A DNA stretch of 64,000 bases. It comes from Roseibium polysiphoniae. Lineage in GTDB: Bacteria; Pseudomonadota; Alphaproteobacteria; Rhizobiales; Stappiaceae. Where the stretch lies: assembly GCF_014842925.1 (NCBI RefSeq), contig NZ_JACYXJ010000005.1, forward strand, positions 1-64,000. Direction: 5' to 3'. Below the pieces are notes generated by a model. It saw only the letters and a program-made list of their open reading frames with translations. It searched no databases and was not told the origin of the DNA. This document shows positions 37,032 to 46,183 of the stretch, one piece after another. The translations under genes and the position numbers were made by a program. Position 1 is the stretch's first letter. Each line of letters starts with the position of its first letter.

Positions 37032-37869
37032 GTGTCCGCTGGCGAATAAGTGCAGCGTTCAGTTCTCCGCCCAAGATAAAAAACAACGAGCAGATATAGA
37101 GAAAGACGAGCGCGGTCATGATGCCGGCCAACCCGCCGTAGGTGGAGACGTAGTTGGCAAAGCTTGCGAGATAGGCTCCGAACGCCATGCCCGAGACCAT
37201 CCAGAGCACCAGTGTGGCGAGAACGCCCGGCAGCATGGCCAGAAAGCTTCGCTTTCCAGCCGGTAAGAGCCAATGGACCATCAAAAGTCCGACCACAAGC
37301 AAAGAGCCCGCCAGCGAATAACGGGCGATTTCAAAGGACGCCAGGAGATCCTGTGCGACGGGAACCCATGCCGTGATCGCGGCGATCACCAAAGGCGCGA
37401 GAACCACCAGAAACGTATAGGCAATCAGGATCACCGCGCCGAGAACGACAAGCGCGAGCGACTGAAGCCGCAGCAGGACGAAAGAACGGGTTTCCCGCTG
37501 GCGATAGGCCCGGTTCAGCGCGGTCCTCATGGCTTCGATGCCATTTGAGGCGAACCAGATGGCGGCAACGACACCAAAGGTCAGAACGTCACCGCGAGGA
37601 ACGGTCAGCACCTGATGAATTTCCCGGACCACCGGTGCGGCAACCCGGTCCGGCCATGTGTCAAACACAAGGTCGGAGACCTGGTCCGCCGTTCCTTCCA
37701 GGCCAAAGTAGCCAGCAAGCGCAGCGATGAAGATCAGCAGCGGAAAAATCGCCAGCAGGGCGGACAGGGCAACATGGCTGGCCATGGCGAAACCATCATC
37801 CCGGTTGAAGTGGCCAAGCGCGTCGCGAAGGACCTGGTAACCGGAGCGGGCAAACAAGCGAAAAGACAT
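37012..37869 (-). CDS. YihY/virulence factor BrkB family membrane protein
   Basis: 285 aa from the internal ATG at 37869, the family-typical length. Six predicted membrane helices; the N-terminal FNRDDGFAMASHVALSALLAIFPLLIF is the conserved YihY start region. Function unknown; proposals in the family include transport and complement resistance in Bordetella. A frame extending to 37995 adds a Cys-rich stretch that looks unrelated. It overlaps the EamA gene tail by 20 nt. Confidence 0.88.
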   Translation of the reverse strand: MSFRLFARSGYQVLRDALGHFNRDDGFAMASHVALSALLAIFPLLIFIAALAGYFGLEGTADQVSDLVFDTWPDRVAAPVVREIHQVLTVPRGDVLTFGVVAAIWFASNGIEAMRTALNRAYRQRETRSFVLLRLQSLALVVLGAVILIAYTFLVVLAPLVIAAITAWVPVAQDLLASFEIARYSLAGSLLVVGLLMVHWLLPAGKRSFLAMLPGVLATLVLWMVSGMAFGAYLASFANYVSTYGGLAGIMTALVFLYICSLFFILGGELNAALIRQRTLTRKPS

Positions 37870-38036
37870 ATTCGGATCAGAGTCGGGATGCGTGAAAAGG
37901 TCAAGGGTGGGGAAGCCTGACGCTTGGTCAATGCGCCGAAAGACGAAGAAATAACAGCTCGACAAAGCACCTGCTGCGGCGCAACATAGATGCAAGAAGG
38001 CAACGTTTTAAGCAACAAAAGAATACGGAGACGCCG

Positions 38037-39725
38037 ATGTCGACCGCAGCCATGCCGTCAACAGAACAAACAACGGGCCTCGCTGCGCTGACTGCTAGTG
38101 CTGTCGCGACGCTGGACCTTCTCCTGGACAAGGCCTCGCGCAATGTGCGTTCACTCGTCTTGGATGGCGAACGCATTTCGTCAACTTTGATGGAGGCCGA
38201 GCAGCGTGCGACCCACGGCCTCGCATGGTTCGCGACCTACGTTGAATCCCTCCGCCAACTTGATGCCTATGCCAGCCGGTTGAGCGAACAGGGCCGATAT
38301 GGCGAACTTGAGGAACTCATCGTTCGTCTCGGCTTCGGTGAGTATCTGGCCCAGGTCTTCGGCGGCATGCCCATGAACCAGGGCGAATTCGTGAGACTGT
38401 CGGACCTAGGCCTCAGCACGTCTGACATCGCGGCCGGGCGTACCGATGACATAGAAGAGCTCATTGCGAGCGGCAACACGGCCGAAACGCGCCTCAAGCT
38501 CACCGAACTCATTCGGCATCAGGCAGGCCAATCCACCTTCGGCGATTGCGGCCTTGAAGAAACCTACGAGCAGATCCGCAATGAAATGCGCCGGTTCGCC
38601 GAGGACAATGTCACGCCTTTTGCGCATGAGTGGCATCTGAAGAACGACTATATTCCGCTCGAAATCATCTCGCAGATGGCTGAACTTGGCGTCTTCGGAC
38701 TGACGATTCCGGAAGAATACGGCGGGCTCGGCCTCGGCAAGGAATCCATGTGCGTTGTGTCCGAAGAGCTTTCCCGCGCCTACATCGGCGTCGGGTCCCT
38801 CGGCACCCGCTCGGAAATTGCAGCCGAGCTGATCCTCTGCGGCGGCACGCAGGAGCAGAAGGAAAAATGGCTGCCGTTGATTGCCTCTGGCGAAACCCTG
38901 CCAACGGCGGTCTTCACCGAGCCAAACACCGGCTCGGACCTTGCGTCGTTGAAGACGCGTGCGGTTCGTGAGGGCGACGTGTGGAAGGTCTCCGGCAACA
39001 AGACCTGGATCACCCATCCGGTCCGTGCAGACGTCATGACATTGCTGGTGCGCACCGACCCGGATCAAGCCGGTTACAAGGGCCTGTCCATGCTCCTGGC
39101 CGAAAAGCCGCGCGGCACCGACGAAGATCCCTTCCCGGCTGAGGGAATGAGCGGCGGCGAAATCGAGGTCCTTGGCTACCGCGGCATGAAGGAATATGAA
39201 ATCGCCTTCGACGGATTTGAGGTCAAAGCCGAAAACCTTCTTGGCGGAGAGGAAGGGCAAGGCTTCAAGCAGCTGATGCAAACCTTCGAAGGCGCGCGGA
39301 TCCAGACCGCGGCACGCGCCCTTGGCGTCGCGCAAGCCGCCCTGGATCTTGGCTTGCGCTATGCGGAAGAACGCATCCAGTTCGGCAAGCCGCTTATCGC
39401 CTTCCCGCGCGTTTCTGACAAGCTCGCCATGATGGCCGTGGAAGTGATGATTGCCCGGCAGTTGACCTATTTCTCAGCTTGGGAAAAGGATTCCGGGCGC
39501 CGCTGTGATCTGGAAGCTGGCATGGCCAAGCTTCTCGGCGCGCGCGTTGCCTGGGCGGCCGCGGACAACGCACTTCAGATCCACGGCGGCAATGGTTTTG
39601 CCTTGGAATACCCGGTGTCACGGGTCCTGTGCGATGCGCGAATCTTGAACATCTTTGAGGGAGCTGGCGAGATTCAGGCCCAGGTGATCGCCCGCCGTAT
39701 CCTGGAAACGCGCGGTGTCAACTAA
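38037..39725 (+). CDS. mcd: (2S)-methylsuccinyl-CoA dehydrogenase
   Basis: FAD enzyme of the ethylmalonyl-CoA pathway that oxidises methylsuccinyl-CoA to mesaconyl-CoA, letting cells grow on acetyl-CoA without a glyoxylate bypass. 562 aa, longer than a standard acyl-CoA dehydrogenase (about 380), because of a 165-residue helical N-terminal extension that is characteristic of Mcd. Conserved segments include VTPFAHEWHLKNDYIP, TIPEEYGGLGLGKESM and GNKTWITHPVRADVM. The catalytic base is probably E541 in IFEGAGEIQAQ. It stands alone, divergent from yihY. Confidence 0.92.
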   Translation: MSTAAMPSTEQTTGLAALTASAVATLDLLLDKASRNVRSLVLDGERISSTLMEAEQRATHGLAWFATYVESLRQLDAYASRLSEQGRYGELEELIVRLGFGEYLAQVFGGMPMNQGEFVRLSDLGLSTSDIAAGRTDDIEELIASGNTAETRLKLTELIRHQAGQSTFGDCGLEETYEQIRNEMRRFAEDNVTPFAHEWHLKNDYIPLEIISQMAELGVFGLTIPEEYGGLGLGKESMCVVSEELSRAYIGVGSLGTRSEIAAELILCGGTQEQKEKWLPLIASGETLPTAVFTEPNTGSDLASLKTRAVREGDVWKVSGNKTWITHPVRADVMTLLVRTDPDQAGYKGLSMLLAEKPRGTDEDPFPAEGMSGGEIEVLGYRGMKEYEIAFDGFEVKAENLLGGEEGQGFKQLMQTFEGARIQTAARALGVAQAALDLGLRYAEERIQFGKPLIAFPRVSDKLAMMAVEVMIARQLTYFSAWEKDSGRRCDLEAGMAKLLGARVAWAAADNALQIHGGNGFALEYPVSRVLCDARILNIFEGAGEIQAQVIARRILETRGVN

Positions 39726-39791
39726 GCGCTCAATTGCGAGAAAATGCGGGTTGGCATTGACCTTGTCTGCCCGCACCCCCACTTTCTTTGT

Positions 39792-40172
39792 ATGAAATCG
39801 CCATTCGACGACATCGATTTTGATCCTGAGATCCTGGGCCCCGAAGAGGAGCAGCGGCGAAGCCTGCGCGAAAAGCTGCTTCGCACGACGCGAAAGGCGG
39901 CCAGGCAAATGCCCTTCATGGAAGACGTCGTCGCCGGCTACTACTGCGCACTAGACCCGGCAACGCCGACGAAAATTCGCGCGGCCGCTCTCGCGGCCCT
40001 CGCCTATTTCGTGCTTCCCATCGATGTGATTCCCGACTTCCTGCTTGGCGTCGGCTTTGGCGACGATGCCGCGATCCTGATGACCACGATCTCGATGATC
40101 CGGAGCCACATTCGCCCGGAACACATAGACGCTGCCCGGGAAACGCTCGAAACCGGCGAGCTCAAAGACTAG
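39792..40172 (+). CDS. DUF1232 (YkvA-type) small membrane protein
   Basis: 126 aa. The core AALAYFVLPIDVIPDFLLGVGFGDDAAIL is the DUF1232 signature, one or two hydrophobic segments with buried Asp residues. Function unknown. I choose the ATG at 39792 because family members start close to SPFDDIDFDPE; ATG at 39744 is possible. It follows mcd by 66 bp, and its last 4 nt overlap the convergent gene. Confidence 0.82.
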   Translation: MKSPFDDIDFDPEILGPEEEQRRSLREKLLRTTRKAARQMPFMEDVVAGYYCALDPATPTKIRAAALAALAYFVLPIDVIPDFLLGVGFGDDAAILMTTISMIRSHIRPEHIDAARETLETGELKD

Positions 40173-40600
40173 TCGCTCGTCACACGCCAGCTGCCCGACG
40201 TTCTGCCCGCAATCACCCAGTAGACAAAACCCGCGAGAAACCCTGCTGCCAAGGCAATGGTGGTTCCCGGACGGATCGCCGTCGCTGCTGCATCCGGATC
40301 CAGTGTCCAGACGCCAAGAGCGATCAGCCCCGCCGCCCCGACATGGTAGACGACCCCACGCCAGCTCAGGAGTTCAGCGACTGCAATCACGATCAGGCCG
40401 GGGATCATCGCAAAACCACCCAGGACACTCGCTGTGACAAGGCCTGTGCCAATCATCGCGGCGAAGGCGACTGGATCCTGCGCAGTGCCGGCATCTTGAA
40501 AAAAGCCCCAGGCAAGGAAGAGCCCGCAAGACAAAACGGCCGCAATGAACCCGACAGTGCTTTTGACCAGCTGAAACAGGAGCTTTCCGCCATCAACCAT
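40169..40600 (-). CDS. Small hypothetical membrane protein, four helices
   Basis: 143 aa with four predicted membrane helices and short loops (TVGFIAAVLSCGLFLAWGFF and three further hydrophobic stretches). No family is recognised with certainty; similar proteins occur as unnamed membrane proteins in Rhizobiales. It converges with the DUF1232 gene, overlapping by 4 nt, and its promoter region faces the infC leader. Confidence 0.7.
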   Translation of the reverse strand: MVDGGKLLFQLVKSTVGFIAAVLSCGLFLAWGFFQDAGTAQDPVAFAAMIGTGLVTASVLGGFAMIPGLIVIAVAELLSWRGVVYHVGAAGLIALGVWTLDPDAAATAIRPGTTIALAAGFLAGFVYWVIAGRTSGSWRVTSD

Positions 40601-40947
40601 CCCTTGTCATACTCCGCTGGCCTGCCATGGCAGGTCTGTTTTCACTCGATAGGCTGCTTAACAATCTTGTTCCGGTCCCCATATAAGGCCTGAAACACCG
40701 AAATGCACTCGGTTCTCCGAGTGCCGGCAACCAGCGTCAGGAGCCCACGAATTCAATCCTTTGGCCGCTTTCAGATAAGTGCGTGATTGATTTCAGTTGA
40801 CTTTTGGCTGGTTTCACGGGATTTTCGAGGGAATTCCACGACTGCGCTGTAGCAGTGTATCCTCGGCATCCGTGCACGGGGATGTTTGTGCATAAAGCAC
40901 GATTGGAATGAAAGACAGCAAGTTCAACAACACAGGAGATTGCGACC
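40601..40947. other. Long leader region of infC
   Basis: 347 bp between the small membrane protein and infC. It holds the likely infC promoter (40658-40687), giving a transcript leader of about 250 nt. A 66-codon ORF beginning ATG at 40908 runs out of frame through the infC start and has no recognisable product. Another TTGACT at 40797 has a poor -10. Confidence 0.6.
40658..40687 (+). promoter_or_regulatory. Likely infC promoter
   Basis: TTAACA (40658-40663), an 18-nt spacer and TATAAG (40682-40687). Both boxes are close to the sigma-70 consensus. The predicted start is near 40694. Confidence 0.6.
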
Positions 40948-41487
40948 ATTCGCCGTCCGTTCCGCGCCCCGCCTCCAAGCAAGGATGGCCCGCGCACCAA
41001 TCACGAAATTCGCGTCCGCGAAGTCCAGTTGATCGATCACGAAGGCTCCAACCGCGGGATTATTCTCACAGAAGAAGCCATGGGCATCGCCATGGAAGCT
41101 GGCCTTGACCTCGTTGAGATCCAGCCCAATGCCCAGCCGCCAGTCTGTAAGATCATGGACTATGGGCGTCACAAGTATCAGAACCAGAAGAAAGCTGCTG
41201 AGGCTCGCAAGAAGCAAAAGACCGTCGAGATCAAGGAGATCAAGATGCGTCCGAACATCGACACCCATGACTATGAGGTGAAGATGCGCAACATGCTTCG
41301 GTTCTTCAATGATGGCGACAAGGTCAAGGTCACGCTGCGTTTCCGCGGACGTGAAATGGCTCACCAGGACCTGGGCATGAAATTGCTGCACAAGGTTCGT
41401 GATGAGACGACCGAAATTGCGAAGGTCGAGTCCACACCGCGCCTGGAAGGCCGCCAGATGGTGATGGTCCTCGCGCCGATCAAATGA
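40948..41487 (+). CDS. infC: Translation initiation factor IF-3 (AUU start codon)
   Basis: 179 aa. IF-3 binds the 30S subunit and checks the start codon and initiator tRNA. The protein has no ATG or GTG at a sensible place. The frame extends back through [17 protein letters not shown] to an ATT codon at 40948 followed by [13 protein letters not shown], matching the alphaproteobacterial IF-3 N-terminus, with AGGAG 9 nt upstream. AUU starts are the known basis of IF-3 autoregulation, since IF-3 discriminates against them. A first ATT at 40939 abuts the Shine-Dalgarno and is too close. A strong terminator follows at once. Confidence 0.93.
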   Translation: MRRPFRAPPPSKDGPRTNHEIRVREVQLIDHEGSNRGIILTEEAMGIAMEAGLDLVEIQPNAQPPVCKIMDYGRHKYQNQKKAAEARKKQKTVEIKEIKMRPNIDTHDYEVKMRNMLRFFNDGDKVKVTLRFRGREMAHQDLGMKLLHKVRDETTEIAKVESTPRLEGRQMVMVLAPIK

Positions 41488-41520
41488 TCGAGCTGCGAAC
41501 CACCTGAACGGTTAAAACAA

Positions 41521-41548
41521 AAACCCCGCCAAACTGGCGGGGTTTTTT
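41521..41548. terminator. Intrinsic terminator of infC, bidirectional
   Basis: CCCCGCCA (41524-41531) pairs with TGGCGGGG (41535-41542) around AAC, followed by six T. An A-rich left flank gives a T tract on the minus strand too, so it can also end the convergent oxidoreductase transcript. Confidence 0.93.
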
Positions 41549-41577
41549 ATTTGCGCTGCAGCGTCAGCTCCCGACCC

Positions 41578-42591
41578 TTAGGACAGCGACACCCAGCCGT
41601 CCTGTTTCTCGGATTCAAACATAGCGTCGAGAATGGCCATGTTCTGAACCGCATCAGCAGGTCCGTAGGGCAAGTCGATCTCACCCTTGATGGCCCGGCC
41701 GAACACATCGACCAACTCGGCATATTGATCGCTTGGCGGCACGGTTTCCGTGGTGGCCGAAACATCGGCAAAACCGCTGCCATCGTCAATGCGCAAAGTG
41801 GTTTCACTCTCTTGCAGCGCATTGAAAGGCACCATGATCTCAAGCCGCGCCTTGGACCCAAAGAGATTGACTCGCTGATAGGGTACGAGCTGGGTTGAAA
41901 CCGTAAAATCGAGCCGACGGCCCTGGCCGAAATCCAGCAACGCGCTTGTCAGGCGGTCGGTCCCGAAGTCGGGATCCCGATCGATCAGAGACAACACACG
42001 TTTTGGCTCGTCCTCGAAGAAATAACGGCCGGCGACCATCGGATAGCAGCCAATATCAAGCAGGGCTCCACCGCCAATGTCGGCCTTGTTTCGAATGTTG
42101 CCGGGATCTGCGTTGAAGTAGCTGAAAAACGACTGGATCGCGCGCAGCTCGCCCAATGCGCCCGAGCGTATGATCTCGCGCGCCCGGATCCATTGCGGAT
42201 GGGCCCGGACCATGAAGCCCTCGGCGACAAGCCGGTCTTTCGGCAGATCCAGAAGCTGGCGTGCTTCTTCTGCATTCAGCGCAACCGGCTTTTCGCACAG
42301 CACATGTTTGCCCGCCTCGACCGCCTTCAACGTCATCGGCACATGAAGATGATTTGGCAGCGGATTGTAGATCGCATCAATGTCGGGATCGGCCAGCAGC
42401 TCTTCGTAGGACCCGTAAGCCTTTTCAATGCCAAGTCCGGATGCCGCTGCCTGCGCGCGCTCAAGCCCGCGCGACGCCATTGCAGCCGCCACACCGGTTT
42501 TCGAGTGCTGGATGCCCGGAATAACCTTTTCGGCGCCGATCTTTGCGGTCGAGAGGATTCCCCACCGGATCGGATTCTGGTCCTTGGTCAT
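41578..42591 (-). CDS. Gfo/Idh/MocA family NAD(P)-dependent oxidoreductase
   Basis: 337 aa. N-terminal Rossmann segment WGILSTAKIGAEKVIPG, the family's catalytic E-K-P at 100-102 (LCEKPVALNA), and the C-terminal substrate domain with GGGALLDIGCYP. This pattern resembles NADP-dependent sugar dehydrogenases such as D-xylose dehydrogenase or glucose-fructose oxidoreductase-like proteins. There is no Tat signal, so it is cytosolic. No sugar transporter or pathway gene is nearby, so the substrate stays open. Confidence 0.88.
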   Translation of the reverse strand: MTKDQNPIRWGILSTAKIGAEKVIPGIQHSKTGVAAAMASRGLERAQAAASGLGIEKAYGSYEELLADPDIDAIYNPLPNHLHVPMTLKAVEAGKHVLCEKPVALNAEEARQLLDLPKDRLVAEGFMVRAHPQWIRAREIIRSGALGELRAIQSFFSYFNADPGNIRNKADIGGGALLDIGCYPMVAGRYFFEDEPKRVLSLIDRDPDFGTDRLTSALLDFGQGRRLDFTVSTQLVPYQRVNLFGSKARLEIMVPFNALQESETTLRIDDGSGFADVSATTETVPPSDQYAELVDVFGRAIKGEIDLPYGPADAVQNMAILDAMFESEKQDGWVSLS

Positions 42592-42740
42592 GATGAACGC
42601 ACCTCATTTTTGATGTTTGAACGTCGCGGCATCACCCACGAATTGGCAAACCTCCGACTTGGACCGTCGGATCATTTTGGAAAGAACCGGGAAATTGACA
42701 GCATTTGCCGGTATTGACCAGCCCCCCGAATGCGCGCACC

Positions 42741-42777
42741 CAAATGAAAAGACCGGCGCGGCTTGCGCCCACCGGTC
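42741..42777 (-). terminator. Intrinsic terminator of the ppk2 gene
   Basis: On the minus strand GACCGG plus GCGC pair with GCGC plus CCGGTC across a small internal bulge (42777-42751), followed by TTTTCATTTG. It lies about 35 nt after the ppk2 stop. Confidence 0.7.
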
Positions 42778-42810
42778 CACTCACCCGTCAATGGCCGTCA
42801 GACTGGGCCC

Positions 42811-43719
42811 TTAGAACTTTTGAGGCACGTAAAGCTCGTCCGGAAGCACCTTGCGCTCATAGTCCGGATTGAAAACACGCTCCGGTAGATGGATCGGATC
42901 GTGCGGCACATCCTCGTAGGGCATCATCGAAAGCAGATGATTGATACAGTTCAACCGCGCCTTCTTCTTGTCGTTGCCCTCAACGATGAACCATGGCGCC
43001 TCGGGGATGTTCGTGCGCTCCAGTGTCTCTTCTTTCGCCTTGGTGTAATCTTCCCAGCGCTTGCGGGATTCCAGATCCATCGGGCTCAGCTTCCACTGTT
43101 TCAGCGGATCATGAATGCGCATGAGGAAGCGCAGCTGCTGCTCCTGATCGGTGATGGAGAACCAGTATTTCACCAGCACGATGCCGGAGCGCACCAGCAT
43201 GCGCTCGAACTCGGAGACGTCGTTGAAGAAGGCTTCGACCTGGTCTTCGGTGGCAAATTCCATCACGCGTTCCACGCCGGAACGATTGTACCAGGACCGG
43301 TCGAACAGAACCATTTCGCCGGCAGCTGGAAGATGCGGGACATAGCGCTGGAAGTACCACTGGCTTTTCTCGCGCTCCGTTGGCGCAGGCAAGGCCACGA
43401 CCCGGGCAACGCGTGGGTTCAGACGCTGGGTGATCCGCTTGATGACACCACCCTTGCCGGCCGCATCACGGCCTTCAAAAACGACCACGAGCTTCTGACC
43501 GGTGTGCTGTACCCAGTCCTGAAGCTTCACCAGCTCCGCCTGCAACCGGAGCAACTCGTGGAAATAGGTCGTGCGATCCAGATCCGACTTGTGCTTGAGA
43601 TCGGAAATAAAGGCCAGTTCCTTGGCGATCAGATGATCGTCGATTTCCATTTCCAGCTCTTCGTCCAGGCTGTCCTGCCATTCGGCTTCAACCCAGGTGC
43701 GGGCGCTGTCATCGCTCAT
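42811..43719 (-). CDS. ppk2: Polyphosphate kinase 2
   Basis: 302 aa. PPK2 enzymes transfer phosphate between polyphosphate and nucleoside diphosphates or monophosphates. The Walker A motif GRDAAGKGG is at 83-91; FDRSWYNRSGVERVM and the lid segment ITDQEQQLRFLMR follow. It is a single-domain enzyme of the class that usually phosphorylates NDPs, but class cannot be set by eye. The start at 43719 has GAAGGA 7 nt upstream. It is divergent from the liu operon regulator. Confidence 0.93.
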   Translation of the reverse strand: MSDDSARTWVEAEWQDSLDEELEMEIDDHLIAKELAFISDLKHKSDLDRTTYFHELLRLQAELVKLQDWVQHTGQKLVVVFEGRDAAGKGGVIKRITQRLNPRVARVVALPAPTEREKSQWYFQRYVPHLPAAGEMVLFDRSWYNRSGVERVMEFATEDQVEAFFNDVSEFERMLVRSGIVLVKYWFSITDQEQQLRFLMRIHDPLKQWKLSPMDLESRKRWEDYTKAKEETLERTNIPEAPWFIVEGNDKKKARLNCINHLLSMMPYEDVPHDPIHLPERVFNPDYERKVLPDELYVPQKF

Positions 43720-43874
43720 CTGATTGTCCTTCTCAAATCCACCAAATATGTGCGCCGACCGACGGCTCACACCAGACAACTGTCAATCTTGAGTCTGTAA
43801 CCGTTTTTTGACAGTTCGGCACTTGTCCAATGACACACGGGGTCATTTCAGCGGCAAAACAGCTTTTTGATTGA

Positions 43875-43894
43875 AAATGAATGATCGTTCATTT
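43875..43894. promoter_or_regulatory. Palindromic operator, probably of the adjacent TetR regulator
   Basis: A near-perfect 20-bp palindrome: AAATGAA, T, GATC, G, TTCATTT, with only the T/G pair mismatched. It ends 22 bp upstream of the TetR start codon, in the ppk2-liu divergent region, where autoregulatory TetR proteins commonly bind. Confidence 0.65.
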
Positions 43895-43916
43895 ACTTTT
43901 CTTCTTGGGAGGAAGA

Positions 43917-44570
43917 ATGCACGCAGATGAAGACATCATGCCAATGGCAGAACGCGAACCGTCACCGCGCAAGGGATCGCGTACGGCGGCACGTGTGCGC
44001 GCGTCTGCGCTGAAGCTCTTCGCCCGCCATGGCTACGCAGCCGTCTCCATGCGCCAGATCGCATCGGATGTCGGCGTCCAACCGAGCGCGCTCTACAACC
44101 ATTTCCCGACCAAGCAGGACATTCTCAAAGACCTGATGCTGTCGCACATGCGTGACCTTCTGGACGCATGGCCCCCTTTCGCAGACGAAGCAGGCCAGTC
44201 GGCAGATCCCCTCGATGTCTTTGTCCGCTTCCACATCCGCTATCACCTGCAGCGCCGGGAGGAAGTCTTCATTTCCTACATGGAGCTTCGCAATCTTGAG
44301 CCAGAAAGCTTCGCCGAGGTTGAAGCAGAACGGCGCCGTTATGAGTCAATCCTGAAGGCAATTCTCGAAGACGGCCAAAAGAGCGGTGCCTATCGCATTG
44401 CCGATACCGGCGTCGCCGCCCGCGCCATCATCGCGATGCTCACCGGCATTCCCAATTGGTACCGGGAAAACGGCCCTCTTTCGGCGGATAAAATCGAAGA
44501 AATCTATCTCGAAATGGTCCGCGGCAGCGTTGCCGCCACACCCCTGACCGCCAGTATCGAAAGCGACTGA
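43917..44570 (+). CDS. TetR/AcrR-family transcriptional regulator of the liu operon
   Basis: 217 aa. The N-terminal helix-turn-helix is clear: [22 protein letters not shown], then [19 protein letters not shown]. The C-terminal ligand domain (about 90-210) probably senses an acyl-CoA of leucine degradation, since the next gene starts 1 nt after its stop. GGGAGGA lies about 4 nt before the ATG, which rules out the upstream ATG at 43881 that would lie inside the palindrome. Likely a repressor of its own operon. Confidence 0.9.
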   Translation: MHADEDIMPMAEREPSPRKGSRTAARVRASALKLFARHGYAAVSMRQIASDVGVQPSALYNHFPTKQDILKDLMLSHMRDLLDAWPPFADEAGQSADPLDVFVRFHIRYHLQRREEVFISYMELRNLEPESFAEVEAERRRYESILKAILEDGQKSGAYRIADTGVAARAIIAMLTGIPNWYRENGPLSADKIEEIYLEMVRGSVAATPLTASIESD

Positions 44571-44571
44571 C

Positions 44572-46179
44572 ATGACCGTCTTGAAATCAAACCTGTCATC
44601 GCGCAGCCCGGAGTTCTCAGCCAACAAGGCCGCCCATGAAGCTGCCATGGCAGAAATCCAGGCTGCCGCCGCGCGCGCTTTCGACGGCGGCGGCGAAAAC
44701 GCCCGTCAGCGCCATGTCTCCCGTGGCAAGATCCTGCCGCGTGAGCGTGTCTCCCGCCTGCTTGATCCGGGCTCTCCTTTCCTGGAGGTCGGCACTCTGG
44801 CCGCCCACGAGATGTATGACAACGCCGCTCCGGCTGCAGGCATGATCGCCGGCATCGGCCGTGTCGAAGGCCAGGAAGTCATGATCATTGCCAATGACGC
44901 TACCGTCAAAGGCGGCACCTACTATCCGATGACCGTGAAGAAGCATCTGCGCGCCCAGGAGATCGCCGAGCAGAACAATCTGCCCTGCGTCTATCTGGTC
45001 GATTCAGGGGGCGCGAACCTGCCGAACCAGGATGAGGTTTTCCCCGATCGCGATCACTTCGGCCGCATCTTCTTCAACCAGGCCAACATGTCGTCGAAAG
45101 GCATTTCCCAGATTGCCGTGGTCATGGGGTCCTGCACCGCCGGTGGCGCCTATGTTCCGGCCATGTCCGACGAGACCATCATCGTCAAGAACCAGGGCAC
45201 CATCTTCCTCGCAGGCCCGCCCCTCGTGAAGGCGGCTACCGGTGAAGAAGTCAGCGCCGAAGATCTCGGCGGCGGCGACGTTCACACCCGCCTGTCCGGT
45301 GTCGCCGATCATCTGGCCCGCGACGACGCTCATGCGCTTGCACTCGCCCGCCGCTCCATCGCCAGCCTCAACCGCTCCAAGCAGTTTCAGGTCGCCATGC
45401 AGACGCCGGAAGACCCGCTCTATGACCCCGAGGAAATCCTTGGTGTGGTCCCGGCAGATCTGAAGACGCCCTACGACATCCGAGAAGTCATCGCCCGCAC
45501 GGTCGACGGGTCCCGTTTCGATGAATTCAAGGCTCGTTACGGCACGACGCTCGTCTGTGGCTTCGCCCATATCCACGGCATTCCGGTCGGCATCATCGCC
45601 AACAACGGCGTTCTGTTCTCCGAAAGCGCCGTCAAGGGCGCCCATTTCGTCGAGCTCTGTTGCCAGCGTAAGGTGCCGCTGGTCTTCCTTCAAAACATCA
45701 CCGGTTTCATGGTCGGACGGACCTATGAATCTGGCGGCATCGCCAAGGATGGCGCAAAGCTGGTGACCGCCGTTGCCACAGCCAAGGTGCCCAAGGTCAC
45801 CATGCTGGTCGGCGGGTCTTTCGGTGCCGGCAACTACGGCATGTGTGGCCGCGCCTTCGATCCACGCTTCCTCTGGACCTGGCCGAATTCGCGCATCTCG
45901 GTAATGGGCGGCGAACAGGCAGCAGGCGTTCTGGCAACCGTCCGCCGCGATGGCATCGAACGAAAGGGCGGATCCTGGTCGCAAGACGAGGAACAGGCGT
46001 TCAAACAGCCCATTGTCGACCAGTTTGAACAACAGGGACATCCGCTCTATGCCTCGGCGCGCCTCTGGGATGACGGCATCGTGGATCCGCGCAAGACGCG
46101 CGACATCCTCGGTCTGTCACTTTCGGCTGCGCTGAATGCACCGATCGAAGACACCCGCTTCGGCCTGTTCCGGATGTGA
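44572..46179 (+). CDS. liuB: Methylcrotonoyl-CoA carboxylase, carboxyltransferase (beta) subunit
   Basis: Transfers CO2 from carboxybiotin to 3-methylcrotonyl-CoA in leucine degradation. 535 aa, family length. It has the two carboxyltransferase halves: [30 protein letters not shown] in the first, which is strongly typical of the methylcrotonyl enzyme, and [18 protein letters not shown] in the second. It begins 1 nt after the TetR gene and is followed by an ASCH gene and then the biotin subunit. Confidence 0.95.
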   Translation: MTVLKSNLSSRSPEFSANKAAHEAAMAEIQAAAARAFDGGGENARQRHVSRGKILPRERVSRLLDPGSPFLEVGTLAAHEMYDNAAPAAGMIAGIGRVEGQEVMIIANDATVKGGTYYPMTVKKHLRAQEIAEQNNLPCVYLVDSGGANLPNQDEVFPDRDHFGRIFFNQANMSSKGISQIAVVMGSCTAGGAYVPAMSDETIIVKNQGTIFLAGPPLVKAATGEEVSAEDLGGGDVHTRLSGVADHLARDDAHALALARRSIASLNRSKQFQVAMQTPEDPLYDPEEILGVVPADLKTPYDIREVIARTVDGSRFDEFKARYGTTLVCGFAHIHGIPVGIIANNGVLFSESAVKGAHFVELCCQRKVPLVFLQNITGFMVGRTYESGGIAKDGAKLVTAVATAKVPKVTMLVGGSFGAGNYGMCGRAFDPRFLWTWPNSRISVMGGEQAAGVLATVRRDGIERKGGSWSQDEEQAFKQPIVDQFEQQGHPLYASARLWDDGIVDPRKTRDILGLSLSAALNAPIEDTRFGLFRM

Positions 46180-46183
46180 TCTG

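Noticed and set aside
40908..41108. 66-codon frame crossing the infC start
   Set aside because: Its translation is Arg/Ser/Pro/His-rich, as expected from an out-of-frame read of infC, and no ribosome site precedes it.
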